This document shows positions 16,339 through 25,696 of a stretch of 43,397 nt of DNA, piece after piece. Position 1 is the first letter of the stretch, and each line of letters opens with the position of its first letter. Under the pieces are notes generated by a model, which saw only the letters and a program-made list of their open reading frames with translations, was not told the origin of the DNA and ran no database searches. The DNA comes from Candidatus Zhuqueibacterota bacterium (GTDB taxonomy: Bacteria > Zhuqueibacterota > Zhuqueibacteria > Residuimicrobiales > Oceaniaggregativiventaceae): the NCBI GenBank assembly GCA_016929055.1, contig JAFGJN010000057.1, forward strand, positions 1-43,397, read 5' to 3'. The position numbers and the translations under genes are program-made.

Positions 16339-17148
16339 TCAAACCTTTGGAAAACCGCTGAGCGCTTCTCGTTCGATGTCTTTAAAATACTTGACGGTGC
16401 CGACCTTGAGTTCCAGAGTCGAATCCTCGTCACAGCAGATGATGCCGTGTTGGTGCAGCTGCAGCATCGAAATGGTCCACATGTGATTGACCGCTTCCTC
16501 TACACCTTTTTGCAGCGCATGTGCTTTGCTGTAGCCATTGACCAGGATCAAGACCTCACGGGCGTCCATGATGGTACCTACACCGACGGTGAGCGCTGTT
16601 TTGGGCACTTTGTTGATATCGTGATCGAAAAAACGAGAGTTGGCCAGCCGGGTATCATAGGTCAGGGTCTTGATGCGGGTGCGCGACGAAAGCGACGAAC
16701 CCGGCTCGTTAAAGGCGATATGGCCGTCGGGCCCAATGCCGCCGAGAAAAAGATCGATGCCGCCTATTTTTTCGATCTCGGTCTCATAGCGCTCGCACTC
16801 TTTCTCGGGATCAGCCGCCATGCCGTTGAGTATATTAACATTCTCTTGCGGAATGTCGATATGGTTGAAAAAATTGCTCCACATGAAATAGTGATAACTC
16901 TGGGGATGATCCTGCGATAGTCCGATATATTCATCCATGTTAAAGGTGACCACATTTTGAAACGAGACCACTCCCTCTTTGTAGAGCTCGATCAGCTCGG
17001 CATAGGTGCCCAAGGGAGAAGAACCGGTGGGCAACCCGAGAACAAAGGGCTTTTTTTGCGTAGGCCTGGCCTGGTTGATCTTGCCCGCCAAATAATGGGC
17101 CACCCACTTGCTCATCACCTGATAATTTTCGTGAATCAGAATTCTCAT
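16339..17148 (-). CDS. nagB: glucosamine-6-phosphate deaminase
   Basis: The 269-residue enzyme converts glucosamine-6-phosphate to fructose-6-phosphate and ammonia, the committed step of amino-sugar catabolism. It has [15 protein letters not shown] (phosphate binding), FNMDEYIGL with catalytic Asp72, [16 protein letters not shown] with the active-site Asp, His and Glu, and the final substrate-contact region. Length and spacing match E. coli NagB (266 residues), including Asp72. ATG 17148 is preceded by AAGGAG at 8 bases. A GTG nine bases upstream would overlap that site and is rejected. It sits between the ADP-forming acyl-CoA synthetase and the DUF4954 gene on the same strand. No nagA or uptake genes are next to it. 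Confidence 0.95.
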   Translation of the reverse strand: MRILIHENYQVMSKWVAHYLAGKINQARPTQKKPFVLGLPTGSSPLGTYAELIELYKEGVVSFQNVVTFNMDEYIGLSQDHPQSYHYFMWSNFFNHIDIPQENVNILNGMAADPEKECERYETEIEKIGGIDLFLGGIGPDGHIAFNEPGSSLSSRTRIKTLTYDTRLANSRFFDHDINKVPKTALTVGVGTIMDAREVLILVNGYSKAHALQKGVEEAVNHMWTISMLQLHQHGIICCDEDSTLELKVGTVKYFKDIEREALSGFPKV

Positions 17149-17271
17149 TTTGGCCACTCCTTTTTTTGCACTGTCAATGGCGCGAGCGATTCAAAATCGA
17201 CCGGCCGGGAATACAAAATGGGGATTTTCCAGTCTTGCGCCCATCAAGGGGTTAGCACGAGCGATCCACCG

Positions 17272-19395
17272 TCATAGCAATATTTTTGCATCGGTCACAA
17301 AACACCCCTGGTTATGGACGATCAATGGATTGATATCCAATTCCTGGACAAGCGGTTGCTCCGTAGCCAGCTGAGCCAGCCGGCAAATGCACTCTTTGAT
17401 GCAAACGATATCCAGCGATTCACGCCCCCTGGCACCGGCGAGGATCGGGTAGCTGCGAATTTCGCGAATCATTTCCTCAGGATCGGACTCGAACAACGGT
17501 GCCACGCGAAAAACGACATCTTTGAACACCTCAACATACAAACCACCAAGCCCAAAGAGCACCACCGGACCAAAGGCGCGATCGCGCTTGAGTCCCAGGA
17601 TCACCTCCTGTCCCGGCTCCACCATTCGCGTCACCCAGACGCCATGAATATCCGCCTCGGGCGCATGTGTTCGGGCAGCTGTGAGAATATCGCCATATGC
17701 GCTTTCAACCTCACGATCGGTGTGGAGATTGAGGTGCACACCGCCGATATCGTATTTGTGCAGAATCTGGTCAGACATGATTTTGAGCACAACCGGATAA
17801 CCGATGCGATCGGCATGGGCCACTGCCTCCGGTGTTGATGTTGCTAAAGCACCCGGCAGAGTGGGCAATCCATAAAGCTCCAGCACTCGAACCGCTTCGT
17901 GCTCGTGCAAAATCTTGTGTCCGGCCGCAACCGCTTTTTCCAGAATTACAGTCGCCTTTTTGCTATCCACCTGGAGATTGGCGATCGGCGCCCGGCGCCT
18001 GTCACGGGATTGGGCGAAACGATAGGCCACAGCAAACGCCCGGCACATCGATTCGGGCAGGATATAGTGGGGAATGCGGTTGCGCTGCAAAATATCGATA
18101 CCGGAAGCCACATCGGCCTCTCCCATAAACGAAGCATAGATCGGTTTATCGAATTGGCTGGAAACCTGGCAGACCTCGCGGGCGATGGTATCGATATCGG
18201 TCATGGATTGTGGTGTGAGGATGACCAGCACACCGTCGACCCCCTCATCTTTGAGAGCACTTGAAACCGCCAGATTATAGCGATCGGCTCGGGCGTCGCC
18301 GATCACATCCACCGGATTTTTGGTGTTGGCGGTCTTGGGCAGACTTTTTCGCAGCAGAGCGCTGGTTTCGGGAGAAAACTGCGCCAGCCGCAACCCTTCG
18401 TGAATGGCCGAATCTGTGGTCAGAACCCCCGGTCCACCGGCGTTGGTGATAATGGCAATCCGGTCGTTTTGGGGCAGGGGTTGATAGGTGAGAGCGATGG
18501 CATTGTTGAACATCTCTTCAATATCGGCACAACGAATGATCCCTGCCTGTTTAAACGCAGCTTCACAGATTTCATCGCTGCCGGCGAGCGATCCCGTATG
18601 TGAGGCGGCGGCCGAAGCGCCTTCGGCGGTGCGCCCCGACTTGAGCGCCAGAATCGGTTTGCCGCTCCCTTCGATCACATCGCGCGCCGCGCGAATCAGG
18701 GCCGGTCCGTCGGTTATCTCTTCCAAATAGATGAGAATCACTTCCGTCTGGGGATCGTCTCTGAGATAATAGAGCAGATCGATCTCGTTGATGTCGGCCT
18801 TGTTGCCGAAACTGACAAACTTGGAAAAACCGATGTGTTTGGCCTGTGCATAGTCGAGCACGGCGGTACACAAAGCGCCGCTCTGAGATAAAAAGCCGAT
18901 GGGCCCCGCTTCGGGCATCTGACGGGCAAAAGAGGCGTCCAGATTGCAACGCGGATCGGTATTGATCACCCCCAGACAATTCGGCCCGATGAACGACATG
19001 CCATAACGCTTGGCAATTTCCACCAGCTGGCGTTCCCGAGCCAGGCCGTTCTCCCCCACCTCCTTGAATCCGGCTGAGATGATGATCGCTGCCTGAATGC
19101 CCTTTTCCCCACACTGTTCCAGCGCCATATGGCAAACACTGCTGGGAAAAACAAGAATCGCCAGATCCACAGGATCCTCGATATCGACGACATATTTGTA
19201 GGTTTTAATCGACGAGATAAAGGTCTCGCGCGGGCTGACCGGATAGACGACCCCCTGAAAATCGGCTTTGAGAATGTTGTCGAGAATATCGTGAGGAACC
19301 GTCCCTTTAACTTTGTTGGCGCCGATCACAGCCAGAGATTGCGGATAAAAAATTTTTTGCAGGTTTTCGAGGTTTTGCAACAGACGATCGGTCAT
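17272..19395 (-). CDS. ADP-forming acyl-CoA/acetyl-CoA synthetase, fused alpha and beta subunits
   Basis: The 707-residue protein combines the alpha part (CoA-binding domain starting IFYPQSLAVIGA, then GPNCLGVINTDP, GPIGFLSQSGAL and the phospho-His region AASHTGSLAGSD with His266) with a C-terminal ATP-grasp beta part from about residue 480. The beta part shows AVRVLELYGLPT, GYPVVLKIMSDQILHK, FGLGGLYVEVFKDVVFR and the closing ELDINPLIV. The enzyme interconverts acyl-CoA plus ADP and Pi with acid, CoA and ATP. This saves energy in acetate- or branched-acid-forming metabolism. Fused chains of this order are common in bacteria and archaea. It starts 13 bases after the ACP stop and follows GGGGGTGCC. 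The pairing with ACP is unusual; see findings. Confidence 0.93.
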   Translation of the reverse strand: MTDRLLQNLENLQKIFYPQSLAVIGANKVKGTVPHDILDNILKADFQGVVYPVSPRETFISSIKTYKYVVDIEDPVDLAILVFPSSVCHMALEQCGEKGIQAAIIISAGFKEVGENGLARERQLVEIAKRYGMSFIGPNCLGVINTDPRCNLDASFARQMPEAGPIGFLSQSGALCTAVLDYAQAKHIGFSKFVSFGNKADINEIDLLYYLRDDPQTEVILIYLEEITDGPALIRAARDVIEGSGKPILALKSGRTAEGASAAASHTGSLAGSDEICEAAFKQAGIIRCADIEEMFNNAIALTYQPLPQNDRIAIITNAGGPGVLTTDSAIHEGLRLAQFSPETSALLRKSLPKTANTKNPVDVIGDARADRYNLAVSSALKDEGVDGVLVILTPQSMTDIDTIAREVCQVSSQFDKPIYASFMGEADVASGIDILQRNRIPHYILPESMCRAFAVAYRFAQSRDRRRAPIANLQVDSKKATVILEKAVAAGHKILHEHEAVRVLELYGLPTLPGALATSTPEAVAHADRIGYPVVLKIMSDQILHKYDIGGVHLNLHTDREVESAYGDILTAARTHAPEADIHGVWVTRMVEPGQEVILGLKRDRAFGPVVLFGLGGLYVEVFKDVVFRVAPLFESDPEEMIREIRSYPILAGARGRESLDIVCIKECICRLAQLATEQPLVQELDINPLIVHNQGCFVTDAKILL

Positions 19396-19408
19396 GGCAC
19401 CCCCGGAG

Positions 19409-19654
19409 TTAGTCCATCAGATACCCTGCTATAAAATCAACCGCGTCGGAAACGGTCTGTACTTCCAGCGCCTTGTCTTCGTCCATTTCGATGCCAAACT
19501 CTTCCTCAAAAGCGGCCACCAATTCGAGACTTTGCATCGAATCGGCGCCGAGATCAAAGATGAAATTGGCATCGTCCTTGATTTGACCTGCTTCCATCTT
19601 GAGAACTCGAGCGATAACCGCCTTGACCCGGGTGTGCACCTCTGTCGTTTCCAT
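19409..19654 (-). CDS. acpP: acyl carrier protein
   Basis: The 81-residue acidic four-helix protein has the phosphopantetheine site at Ser39 in FDLGADSMQSLELV, followed by AFEEEFGIEMDEDKALEVQTVSDAVDFI, the classic ACP signature and length. The Asp-Ser-Met core shows it is a fatty-acid-type ACP, not a peptidyl carrier protein. ATG 19654 follows AGGAGGAGAGA. It is the first gene of a minus-strand unit ahead of the ADP-forming acyl-CoA synthetase. The usual fab neighbours are absent, so this may be a second, specialised ACP or the main one displaced from its cluster. The symbol denotes the family, not proven orthology. Confidence 0.93.
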   Translation of the reverse strand: METTEVHTRVKAVIARVLKMEAGQIKDDANFIFDLGADSMQSLELVAAFEEEFGIEMDEDKALEVQTVSDAVDFIAGYLMD

Positions 19655-20088
19655 TCTCTCCTCCTGTTGATTGAATCGCTGGATACTTGCAATTTGCGCC
19701 GATGTAGCCGTTGGATGCGGGCTCAGAGGAAAAAGAAGGAGCGATGTCGGTCATCCGGCACAATTAATAGAGCTGGATTCGATGATCAGCCGCCGGTTCG
19801 AAGATCGGATCCGGAAGAAGCAACAGCAAACAAAACGCCTGTTCGAGCGTCGCGTCGCAAGAGGCAGTGTCGAAATCGCATGCGCAGGTTTGACGGCCTT
19901 TTGGCAAAATAGACAGGCAAAGGGACAATGTCAACAAAAAAGAGCAATAAAATGAGGACGGTTCACTTTTTCGGTTATTATGCGGCCTCCAGCCCTCCTG
20001 GAGAATGACAGAATAGAGCCAATTTTAAGAACCTGGTAACGGTACCGATGAACATTCAACCGGTTAACCCGTACGAGATCAGAACACG
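19655..20088. other. intergenic region upstream of the ACP gene
   Basis: These 434 bases lie between the 3' end of the CotH-family gene and the ACP start. They contain the promoter candidate at 19906-19934, a long possible ACP leader and a 6-bp hairpin (CTCCAG/CTGGAG, 19987-20003). A minus-strand frame starting at GTG 19763 overlaps the ACP gene but lacks a convincing ribosome-binding site. I see no RNA gene. Confidence 0.45.
19906..19934 (-). promoter_or_regulatory. sigma70-type promoter candidate for the ACP-ACD operon
   Basis: On the minus strand a perfect TTGACA is 17 bases from TATTTT. Transcription would start near 19899, giving a leader of about 245 bases before the ACP gene. The -35 is exact and the -10 is a 4-of-6 match. 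Confidence 0.5.
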
Positions 20089-23088
20089 TTATCGCAAGAG
20101 CAGCATCCGTTTTGATTGCCTCGACACACCGTCTGTTTCGAAAGAATAGAGATAGACACCACTCGAAACCAAATCCCCCTGTTCGTTTTTACCATCCCAT
20201 CGACACTGATAAATACCCGCATCCAGGTGCTGATGAACCGCTTCACTGACCTTCTCACCCAATATATTGTATATATTTATTTTCACGAGCGCTGCAGCCG
20301 GCAACTCGAACCGAATCGTGGTGGTCGGATTAAAAGGATTGGGGTAATTGGCAGAGAGGTGCAGCGTACGGATCGGTGACTGGGCTTGATCGACACCCGT
20401 ATAGACATCGTTTATCGCCCCGGGCGTGCCAAAACCAAGGGAGGCTTGCCAGCTGGAGGGCAAGGCGTTATCCAGATTCGGATTTTTCAAAGCCAGAGTC
20501 GAACCGTTTCCATCCGGTTCTTCAGGCCAGGGCGCACGATCATCATATTCGACGCTATTGACGAGATTGCCGGATGCATCGAAAAACTGCAGCAATTCGC
20601 CGCTCCCGGAAAAGCCGAATCCCAACTCGCCGAGAAAATGAGTCACCTGTGGAAAACATAAAGTAAAACGGGTCGAGTCTCTGCAAAGCACGAGATAGCC
20701 ACCGCTATTCAGAATCGTTCCTGACGGTATTTTAAAAGAATGGTCGTCCTCGGAATCTTTGAATTCATAGCCGCTCAAATCGATGCTCAAATCGCCGGGA
20801 TTGTACAATTCGACCCAATCTTCCGGATCAAAAGTTGAGGATGAGTTGTAATTGATTTCATTGATAACGATCGGACTTTTTTGCACTGCCGCAGGCTCAA
20901 ATTCTGCCGACAAAAGCCGGCCATTGTTGATGAGAATCTCGGCCGGATTTGTCGACGGTATGTCATCCCCGATCCATTTGACAAAGCGATAGCCGGGATT
21001 CGGGACGGCTTCCAGCCTGACAGGAACGCCGACAAAATAAAACCCGCTCCAGGGATAGATTTCGACGAGTATGGAATTCACTCGAATCCTGCCTCCCCTC
21101 TCCGGAACAGTCAAATTCAGCGACCCCACTCCCGGGGCAAAGGAGTTGAAGCGATCGACAAGATTTTTGCGTTCAAATGCCGCCCGAACGTCGGCAAAAC
21201 GACGGGCGATATGGATATTGTATTCCCATTCTTCCATGGAATCGATCGACTTGCCTAACCACCAGACCTCGTTGAAGGAATACTTGAATTTTTCGATGTG
21301 ATAAGGCATGGCCGCCGACAGGTTGGTCTGAAACGCAGTGATTCGTTGGTTCAGAGCTTGCGGGTGCAGGATGGTGTTCATTCTGTCGGCATAGCGGTTG
21401 AGAAAAGAAAAGACAAATTCTCGATTTTCGATCAATTTGGCAAGGATGAAACTCGTGCGCGTATTCTGGCCGAAAATTTCGCGAAACATGTCGGTTTCCG
21501 GAGCGAGGTGTCCGCCATGAAATCCATAGTCGGTGTCGTACAACAACCACCGCCATTTGCCACCCGCAGATCGCGGCCGCCACATCTTGACATTGTTCCA
21601 GGGCCAATCCGAAGTGGCCGAAAAACAGCGAATGATCAGATAGTCGATAAAACTGTTCATATCCATCATACTTTTGACCGAATCGTAATTCGCTTGTGAT
21701 TCCAGGGAATGGTTTTGCAGAAAGCGAATAAAGTGATTGAAATGGTCAAAATCACCGTGAATCAAGATGGTATCCCGTTCGATCATGTCGATTGCATCGG
21801 TATCGACCCCGTGATTGGATTCGATGTAATGTTCGCTCATTTTTTCACGCAGATTGAAAATCCCCATTCTTTCGCCGTTGAAATAGACAAAGGCGGGGCG
21901 GTAGGCCTGAACATCGACATCCGCATCCTCTGCCAGACTCTGAATGAGCGCGTCCCGAAAAAAGGTCCGACCCCAATCCTGGCCAGCGTTTCGCATCACA
22001 AAGGATTGGTAGGTTGTGATCGACTTTTCCGGGAAAATGGGATAGTCGATTTGACTGGTGCCATAGACACCGCGGGCAAAAACCGCAAGCGATTTTTGTG
22101 GATAGATGCGGCTCCATGACCCGAATATTTTTATGCCAGCATCGAGGCTGAAACCAAGTTGAAGGTTTTCATCATAAAACTCGATATGCGCGGGCCGTTC
22201 CCAATCCTGCCAGAAATTGGCGCCCCAATAGGGATAGTCGCTCATATCGGCGTTGGGTCCGAGGATATAGATGCCGCTCGAGTCGCTCCACAGGTTTTCC
22301 GGATTGGTGCTCAACGAGATAACGGGCAGAATCCTGGGCTCAGCGATCAAGTAGGTATGGGTCGTGACTCTGCCATCGATTTTGTTGCCAGCGACAGCTC
22401 GAGCGCGGATCACTGTCGTGCGCTCGACGGCGATCGGATTTCGATAAACCGGAGACTGAAGGGTTGGAACGCTTCCATCGATCGTATAATGGATTAACTC
22501 TTTAGGATCCAGAGTCGATAATTCGAGATGAATTTCATTTTCATAAAATCCTCCGGGCGAAGAAAAGGAAACGTCGTTCGCTTGTGCCTCAAAACCGGCT
22601 GAGGTGTTTGACCGATTCGGCGTCGGAGATTCGAACAGAAAAAAATGGTCGGATCCGTCCGGTTTTCTGCCAAAAGAGATATCCGCCGACAACGGGGCAA
22701 CAAACAGCGAATCCTCTGTTTGGGCAGTCGGCCGCGTCAGAACCAGCTCTTCACCCAAAGCGGACAGTTTAAAATTGGTGTGCAGTGGATCATCTGACAG
22801 GCTGCGATTTTTGTCGGATGCAAAAACGACAAGAAATCCCTTTCCCGGTATCGAGAGAGACGGAAAAACCCATTTGAACGGCTCATTGCCGTTGTCGCTC
22901 AATCCGAATCCGTCGAGATTCCGATCTTGATCGCCGGCATTATAGAGTTCGATCCAGTCGGGATAATCACCATCCTCATCGGCCAGAGAAGTCTGGTTGG
23001 ACGAAACAACTTCGTTGATAAAAATTCGAGCATATCCGTCGACAGCGATCGACAAAAGAAAAAACAAAATAAAGAGGCGTGTTTTCAT
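20089..23088 (-). CDS. secreted CotH-family protein with lamin-tail domains and a C-terminal sorting module
   Basis: The 999-residue protein starts with signal peptide MKTRLFILFFLLSIAVDGYA, and ATG 23088 is chosen for that reason. Domains in order are: a lamin-tail domain (about 22-140, IFINEVVSSNQTSLADEDG), and a chitobiase/hexosaminidase C-terminal-like beta domain (about 185-255, HYTIDGSVPTLQSPVYRNP). Next is a CotH kinase-like domain (about 290-620, with FRDALIQSLAED, YFNGERMGIFNLREKMSEHY and KWRWLLYDTDYGFHGG). It ends with an InlB-like repeat (about 680-735), a second lamin-tail domain (about 745-870) and the sorting module NYPNPFNPTTTIRFELP to KRMLLLR. CotH proteins are atypical secreted protein kinases in spore coats. 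In FCB bacteria this fusion is frequent but uncharacterised. It is surface-bound or secreted by inference. Confidence 0.87.
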   Translation of the reverse strand: MKTRLFILFFLLSIAVDGYARIFINEVVSSNQTSLADEDGDYPDWIELYNAGDQDRNLDGFGLSDNGNEPFKWVFPSLSIPGKGFLVVFASDKNRSLSDDPLHTNFKLSALGEELVLTRPTAQTEDSLFVAPLSADISFGRKPDGSDHFFLFESPTPNRSNTSAGFEAQANDVSFSSPGGFYENEIHLELSTLDPKELIHYTIDGSVPTLQSPVYRNPIAVERTTVIRARAVAGNKIDGRVTTHTYLIAEPRILPVISLSTNPENLWSDSSGIYILGPNADMSDYPYWGANFWQDWERPAHIEFYDENLQLGFSLDAGIKIFGSWSRIYPQKSLAVFARGVYGTSQIDYPIFPEKSITTYQSFVMRNAGQDWGRTFFRDALIQSLAEDADVDVQAYRPAFVYFNGERMGIFNLREKMSEHYIESNHGVDTDAIDMIERDTILIHGDFDHFNHFIRFLQNHSLESQANYDSVKSMMDMNSFIDYLIIRCFSATSDWPWNNVKMWRPRSAGGKWRWLLYDTDYGFHGGHLAPETDMFREIFGQNTRTSFILAKLIENREFVFSFLNRYADRMNTILHPQALNQRITAFQTNLSAAMPYHIEKFKYSFNEVWWLGKSIDSMEEWEYNIHIARRFADVRAAFERKNLVDRFNSFAPGVGSLNLTVPERGGRIRVNSILVEIYPWSGFYFVGVPVRLEAVPNPGYRFVKWIGDDIPSTNPAEILINNGRLLSAEFEPAAVQKSPIVINEINYNSSSTFDPEDWVELYNPGDLSIDLSGYEFKDSEDDHSFKIPSGTILNSGGYLVLCRDSTRFTLCFPQVTHFLGELGFGFSGSGELLQFFDASGNLVNSVEYDDRAPWPEEPDGNGSTLALKNPNLDNALPSSWQASLGFGTPGAINDVYTGVDQAQSPIRTLHLSANYPNPFNPTTTIRFELPAAALVKINIYNILGEKVSEAVHQHLDAGIYQCRWDGKNEQGDLVSSGVYLYSFETDGVSRQSKRMLLLR

Positions 23089-23401
23089 CTGCTCATTCCG
23101 GTTTGAATTGGCAATCAATTCCTTTTCATAAAAAATACCCGACTCCCCTCTTGGCGGCGTGTTCTCAGCCTGAAGAGAAATCCGTACTTGCGGATCACCC
23201 TTAAATTGCTCAACAAAAATAGAGGATCAAGACTTGGCAATCAATATAAATTTTTCACCCCTCTTGTCCCGATCGACTTTTTTAAGCAAAAGCAAGCCAC
23301 AAATCCCTTGACCCGGCCGTCGACAAAGCCTATCTTATCCCATTCACCTGCCCCCCCGGGGTTGCGACAGGGTAGACTCACATCAAAAAATGGAGCGACG
23401 A
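23089..23401. other. divergent intergenic region between the CotH-family and beta-helix genes
   Basis: These 313 bases separate two divergent secreted-protein genes. They contain the promoter candidate on the minus strand at 23216-23244. A C/G-rich run at 23350-23360 precedes the beta-helix gene. No gene, RNA or repeat is evident. Confidence 0.45.
23216..23244 (-). promoter_or_regulatory. promoter candidate for the CotH-family gene
   Basis: TTGATT and TATTTT are 17 bases apart on the minus strand, about 128 bases before the start. Each hexamer matches 4 of 6 consensus bases. Confidence 0.4.
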
Positions 23402-25633
23402 ATGAAAATCCGTATCGCCTGGTTGATTTTGCTCATGGCAATCCCGGCTGTCGTCCTGCCGGCAGCCGACTTGATTGTCGCGCCGAATGGCGATGACCGC
23501 AATCCCGGCACGCTCGAGCGCCCGTTGGCCACTCTGACCGCCGCACGGAATGAGGTACGCGACTTGCTCACATCCGGAACCGCATTCGACACGGTGACGG
23601 TCGCCCTGCGCGAGGGTGTTTATCGCATCACCGAAACGGTTGTCCTGGATGAACGCGACTCGGCTCCGACCGGCCGACGCATCGTCTATCGCAGCTTTCC
23701 CGGGGAAACCGCGCGTTTGCTCGGCGGCAGTCTCATTCCCGTCACTGCAGTCGAAGCCTGCCGCGATACCGCGGTGCTCGAGCGTATCATCGATGCCGCA
23801 GCACGCCAGCATATTCGAGTGATCGACCTCAAAGCATTGGGTATCACCCGCTATGGCGAGCACCGCAAATTTGGTCATGCGCTGCCCGTGGTTGCAGCCC
23901 CGCTCGAGCTCTTTATCGACGGTGAGGTCATGCCCCTGGCCCGCTATCCTAACGAGGGCGCGATGCTGATCGGCCCCATTGTCGACACCGGCTCGGTGCC
24001 GCGTATCGGCGACTACGAAAACATTCGCGGCGGCATTTTTGAATACACCGATGACCGTCACGAGTTGTGGAACAAGGCCGAGGAGGTGTGGTTTCGCGGC
24101 ACCTTTAAATGGGGATATGCGGATGATAAAATTCGAGTGGACTGGATCGATCCCGTCAAACGCCAGGTCAAGCTGTCGACGCCGCACATGTATGGGCTGG
24201 GGTCGGGAGAGCCGTTTCAGCAGTACATCGCCCTCAATCTGCTGGAAGAGCTGGATCGCCCGGGTGAATGGTATTTGGATCGCAAAAGCGGCCGTCTGTA
24301 TCTCTACCCGCCGAATGATTTATCGAACAGCGAGATCATCGTTTCGGAACTCGAAGAGCCGATTCTGGCTCTGGAAAACGCCAGCAACGTCACCATCCGC
24401 GGAGTGCAGTTCGAAGCGACCCGCGGTATGGGTATCTATCTGGAAGGCGGCGAGAACAACCTCATCGCCGGTTGCAGGGTAAGGAATATCGGCACGGTCG
24501 GCATTCAGATGGGACAGGGCGCCCGGCAAACCTTTCCGCACATCACCCACGAACATTACGAGGGTGAGCCCGTCTCTCGCCAAACCGGCAGTCTGAAAAG
24601 CCATCTCTACAAGCACACCACCTGGGATCGCCGGGCCGGAAAAAAGCACGGCATCCTGAGCTGCGATATTAAGGGCACCGGTTCAGGCGGAATCGTCTTG
24701 AGCGGTGGCAGCAAAGCCGACCTCGAACCCGGAGAGTGTTACGTCGAAAACTGCCGCATCAGCGACTATCAGCGCCGCAACCGCTCGCAGTGGGTCGGTA
24801 TCAGCGTGGACGGGTGCGGCAACCGCGTGAGCCACTGCGATATCTCGAACGGCGACCTTCAGGCCATCCTGGTCAATGGTCCCCTGCACGTGTTCGAATA
24901 CAACCATCTTCACCACGTCGGACAAAACGCCAACGACGCCTCGGCTTGGTACATGGGACGGGATCCCAGCGATCAGGGCACGATTATTCGCTACAATTTT
25001 ATTCACCATGTCGGCCGCCACGACCGTAAATGGATGATGGGGGTCTATTTCGACGACGGCACCTGCGGTGCATTGGTGGAAGGCAATATCTTTTATGACG
25101 CCGGCACCTATGGCTCGGTCTATTCCAACGGCGGGCAGGATATCATTGTGCGCAACAACATCTTTGTCAACAGTGAGGGACCAGCCCTGCACCAAAAGTC
25201 GATGTGGTGGGATTTTGCCGTGCGGCAATGGGACACCTATTTCGGCGATAGCGGCATCTATCACCGGCGGTTGCTCGAGGTGATCGACATTCGCCGCGAT
25301 CCCTATGTCAGCCGCTTTCCCCATCTGGCGAACTGGATGGATCTGACCGCGGATGGTGAGAGCTATGTGGGCATGTATCCGGCGCGAAATATTCTGGAAA
25401 AAAATGTCTTTTTTCAGCTTGAAGAACCGCTGCGCTTGACCGGCATGCACGCCCAATTCGACTGCCGTAACAATTTCATCGCCTTGGAGGATCCAGGCTT
25501 TGTCGATCTCGAAGCCCTGGATTTTCGCCTGAGAGAGGATTCAGTCATTCCGCAAAAAATACCCGGATTTCTGCCCATTCCCGTTGAAAAGATCGGCTTG
25601 TACAGCGACACCTATTGGAGGGAAATCGATTAA
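23402..25633 (+). CDS. secreted right-handed beta-helix protein (GH141/pectate-lyase-like)
   Basis: The 743-residue protein begins with signal peptide MKIRIAWLILLMAIPAVVLPA. It continues with DLIVAPNGDDRNPGTLERPLA, the recurring N-terminus of secreted right-handed parallel beta-helix enzymes. Helix coils run over about residues 315-620 (NVTIRGVQFEATRGMGIYL, NNLIAGCRVRNIGTVGIQM, GTIIRYNFIHHVGRHD). The His- and Asp-rich segment EYNHLHHVGQNANDASAWYMGRD may form part of the active site. The layout resembles GH141-type alpha-fucosidases/xylanases or polysaccharide lyases, but the exact family needs a profile search. ATG 23402 follows GGAGCGACGA; the ATG 12 bases earlier is poorly placed. No SusC/D-like genes are adjacent. 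Confidence 0.78.
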   Translation: MKIRIAWLILLMAIPAVVLPAADLIVAPNGDDRNPGTLERPLATLTAARNEVRDLLTSGTAFDTVTVALREGVYRITETVVLDERDSAPTGRRIVYRSFPGETARLLGGSLIPVTAVEACRDTAVLERIIDAAARQHIRVIDLKALGITRYGEHRKFGHALPVVAAPLELFIDGEVMPLARYPNEGAMLIGPIVDTGSVPRIGDYENIRGGIFEYTDDRHELWNKAEEVWFRGTFKWGYADDKIRVDWIDPVKRQVKLSTPHMYGLGSGEPFQQYIALNLLEELDRPGEWYLDRKSGRLYLYPPNDLSNSEIIVSELEEPILALENASNVTIRGVQFEATRGMGIYLEGGENNLIAGCRVRNIGTVGIQMGQGARQTFPHITHEHYEGEPVSRQTGSLKSHLYKHTTWDRRAGKKHGILSCDIKGTGSGGIVLSGGSKADLEPGECYVENCRISDYQRRNRSQWVGISVDGCGNRVSHCDISNGDLQAILVNGPLHVFEYNHLHHVGQNANDASAWYMGRDPSDQGTIIRYNFIHHVGRHDRKWMMGVYFDDGTCGALVEGNIFYDAGTYGSVYSNGGQDIIVRNNIFVNSEGPALHQKSMWWDFAVRQWDTYFGDSGIYHRRLLEVIDIRRDPYVSRFPHLANWMDLTADGESYVGMYPARNILEKNVFFQLEEPLRLTGMHAQFDCRNNFIALEDPGFVDLEALDFRLREDSVIPQKIPGFLPIPVEKIGLYSDTYWREID

Positions 25634-25646
25634 AACTAATTACATA

Positions 25647-25694
25647 CGTTCACACGTTCTCACGTTCGCACGTTCACACGTTCGCACGTTCACA
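25647..25694. repeat. tandem octamer repeat, six copies of CGTTCNCA
   Basis: The octamers CGTTCACA, CGTTCTCA, CGTTCGCA, CGTTCACA, CGTTCGCA and CGTTCACA follow each other without a gap, starting 14 bases after the beta-helix gene's stop. They are non-coding as far as I can see. The variation is confined to one position, so it may be a slippage-prone or structured 3' element. It directly abuts the dispersed repeat at 25697. Confidence 0.85.
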
Positions 25695-25696
25695 CC

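Noticed and set aside
19554-19763. Upstream frame overlapping the ACP gene
   Set aside because: It starts with GTG without a ribosome-binding site and overlaps the clear ACP coding frame; a leader peptide cannot be supported.
25647-25694. CRISPR array
   Set aside because: The units are 8 bases with no spacers and no cas genes nearby; it is a simple tandem repeat.
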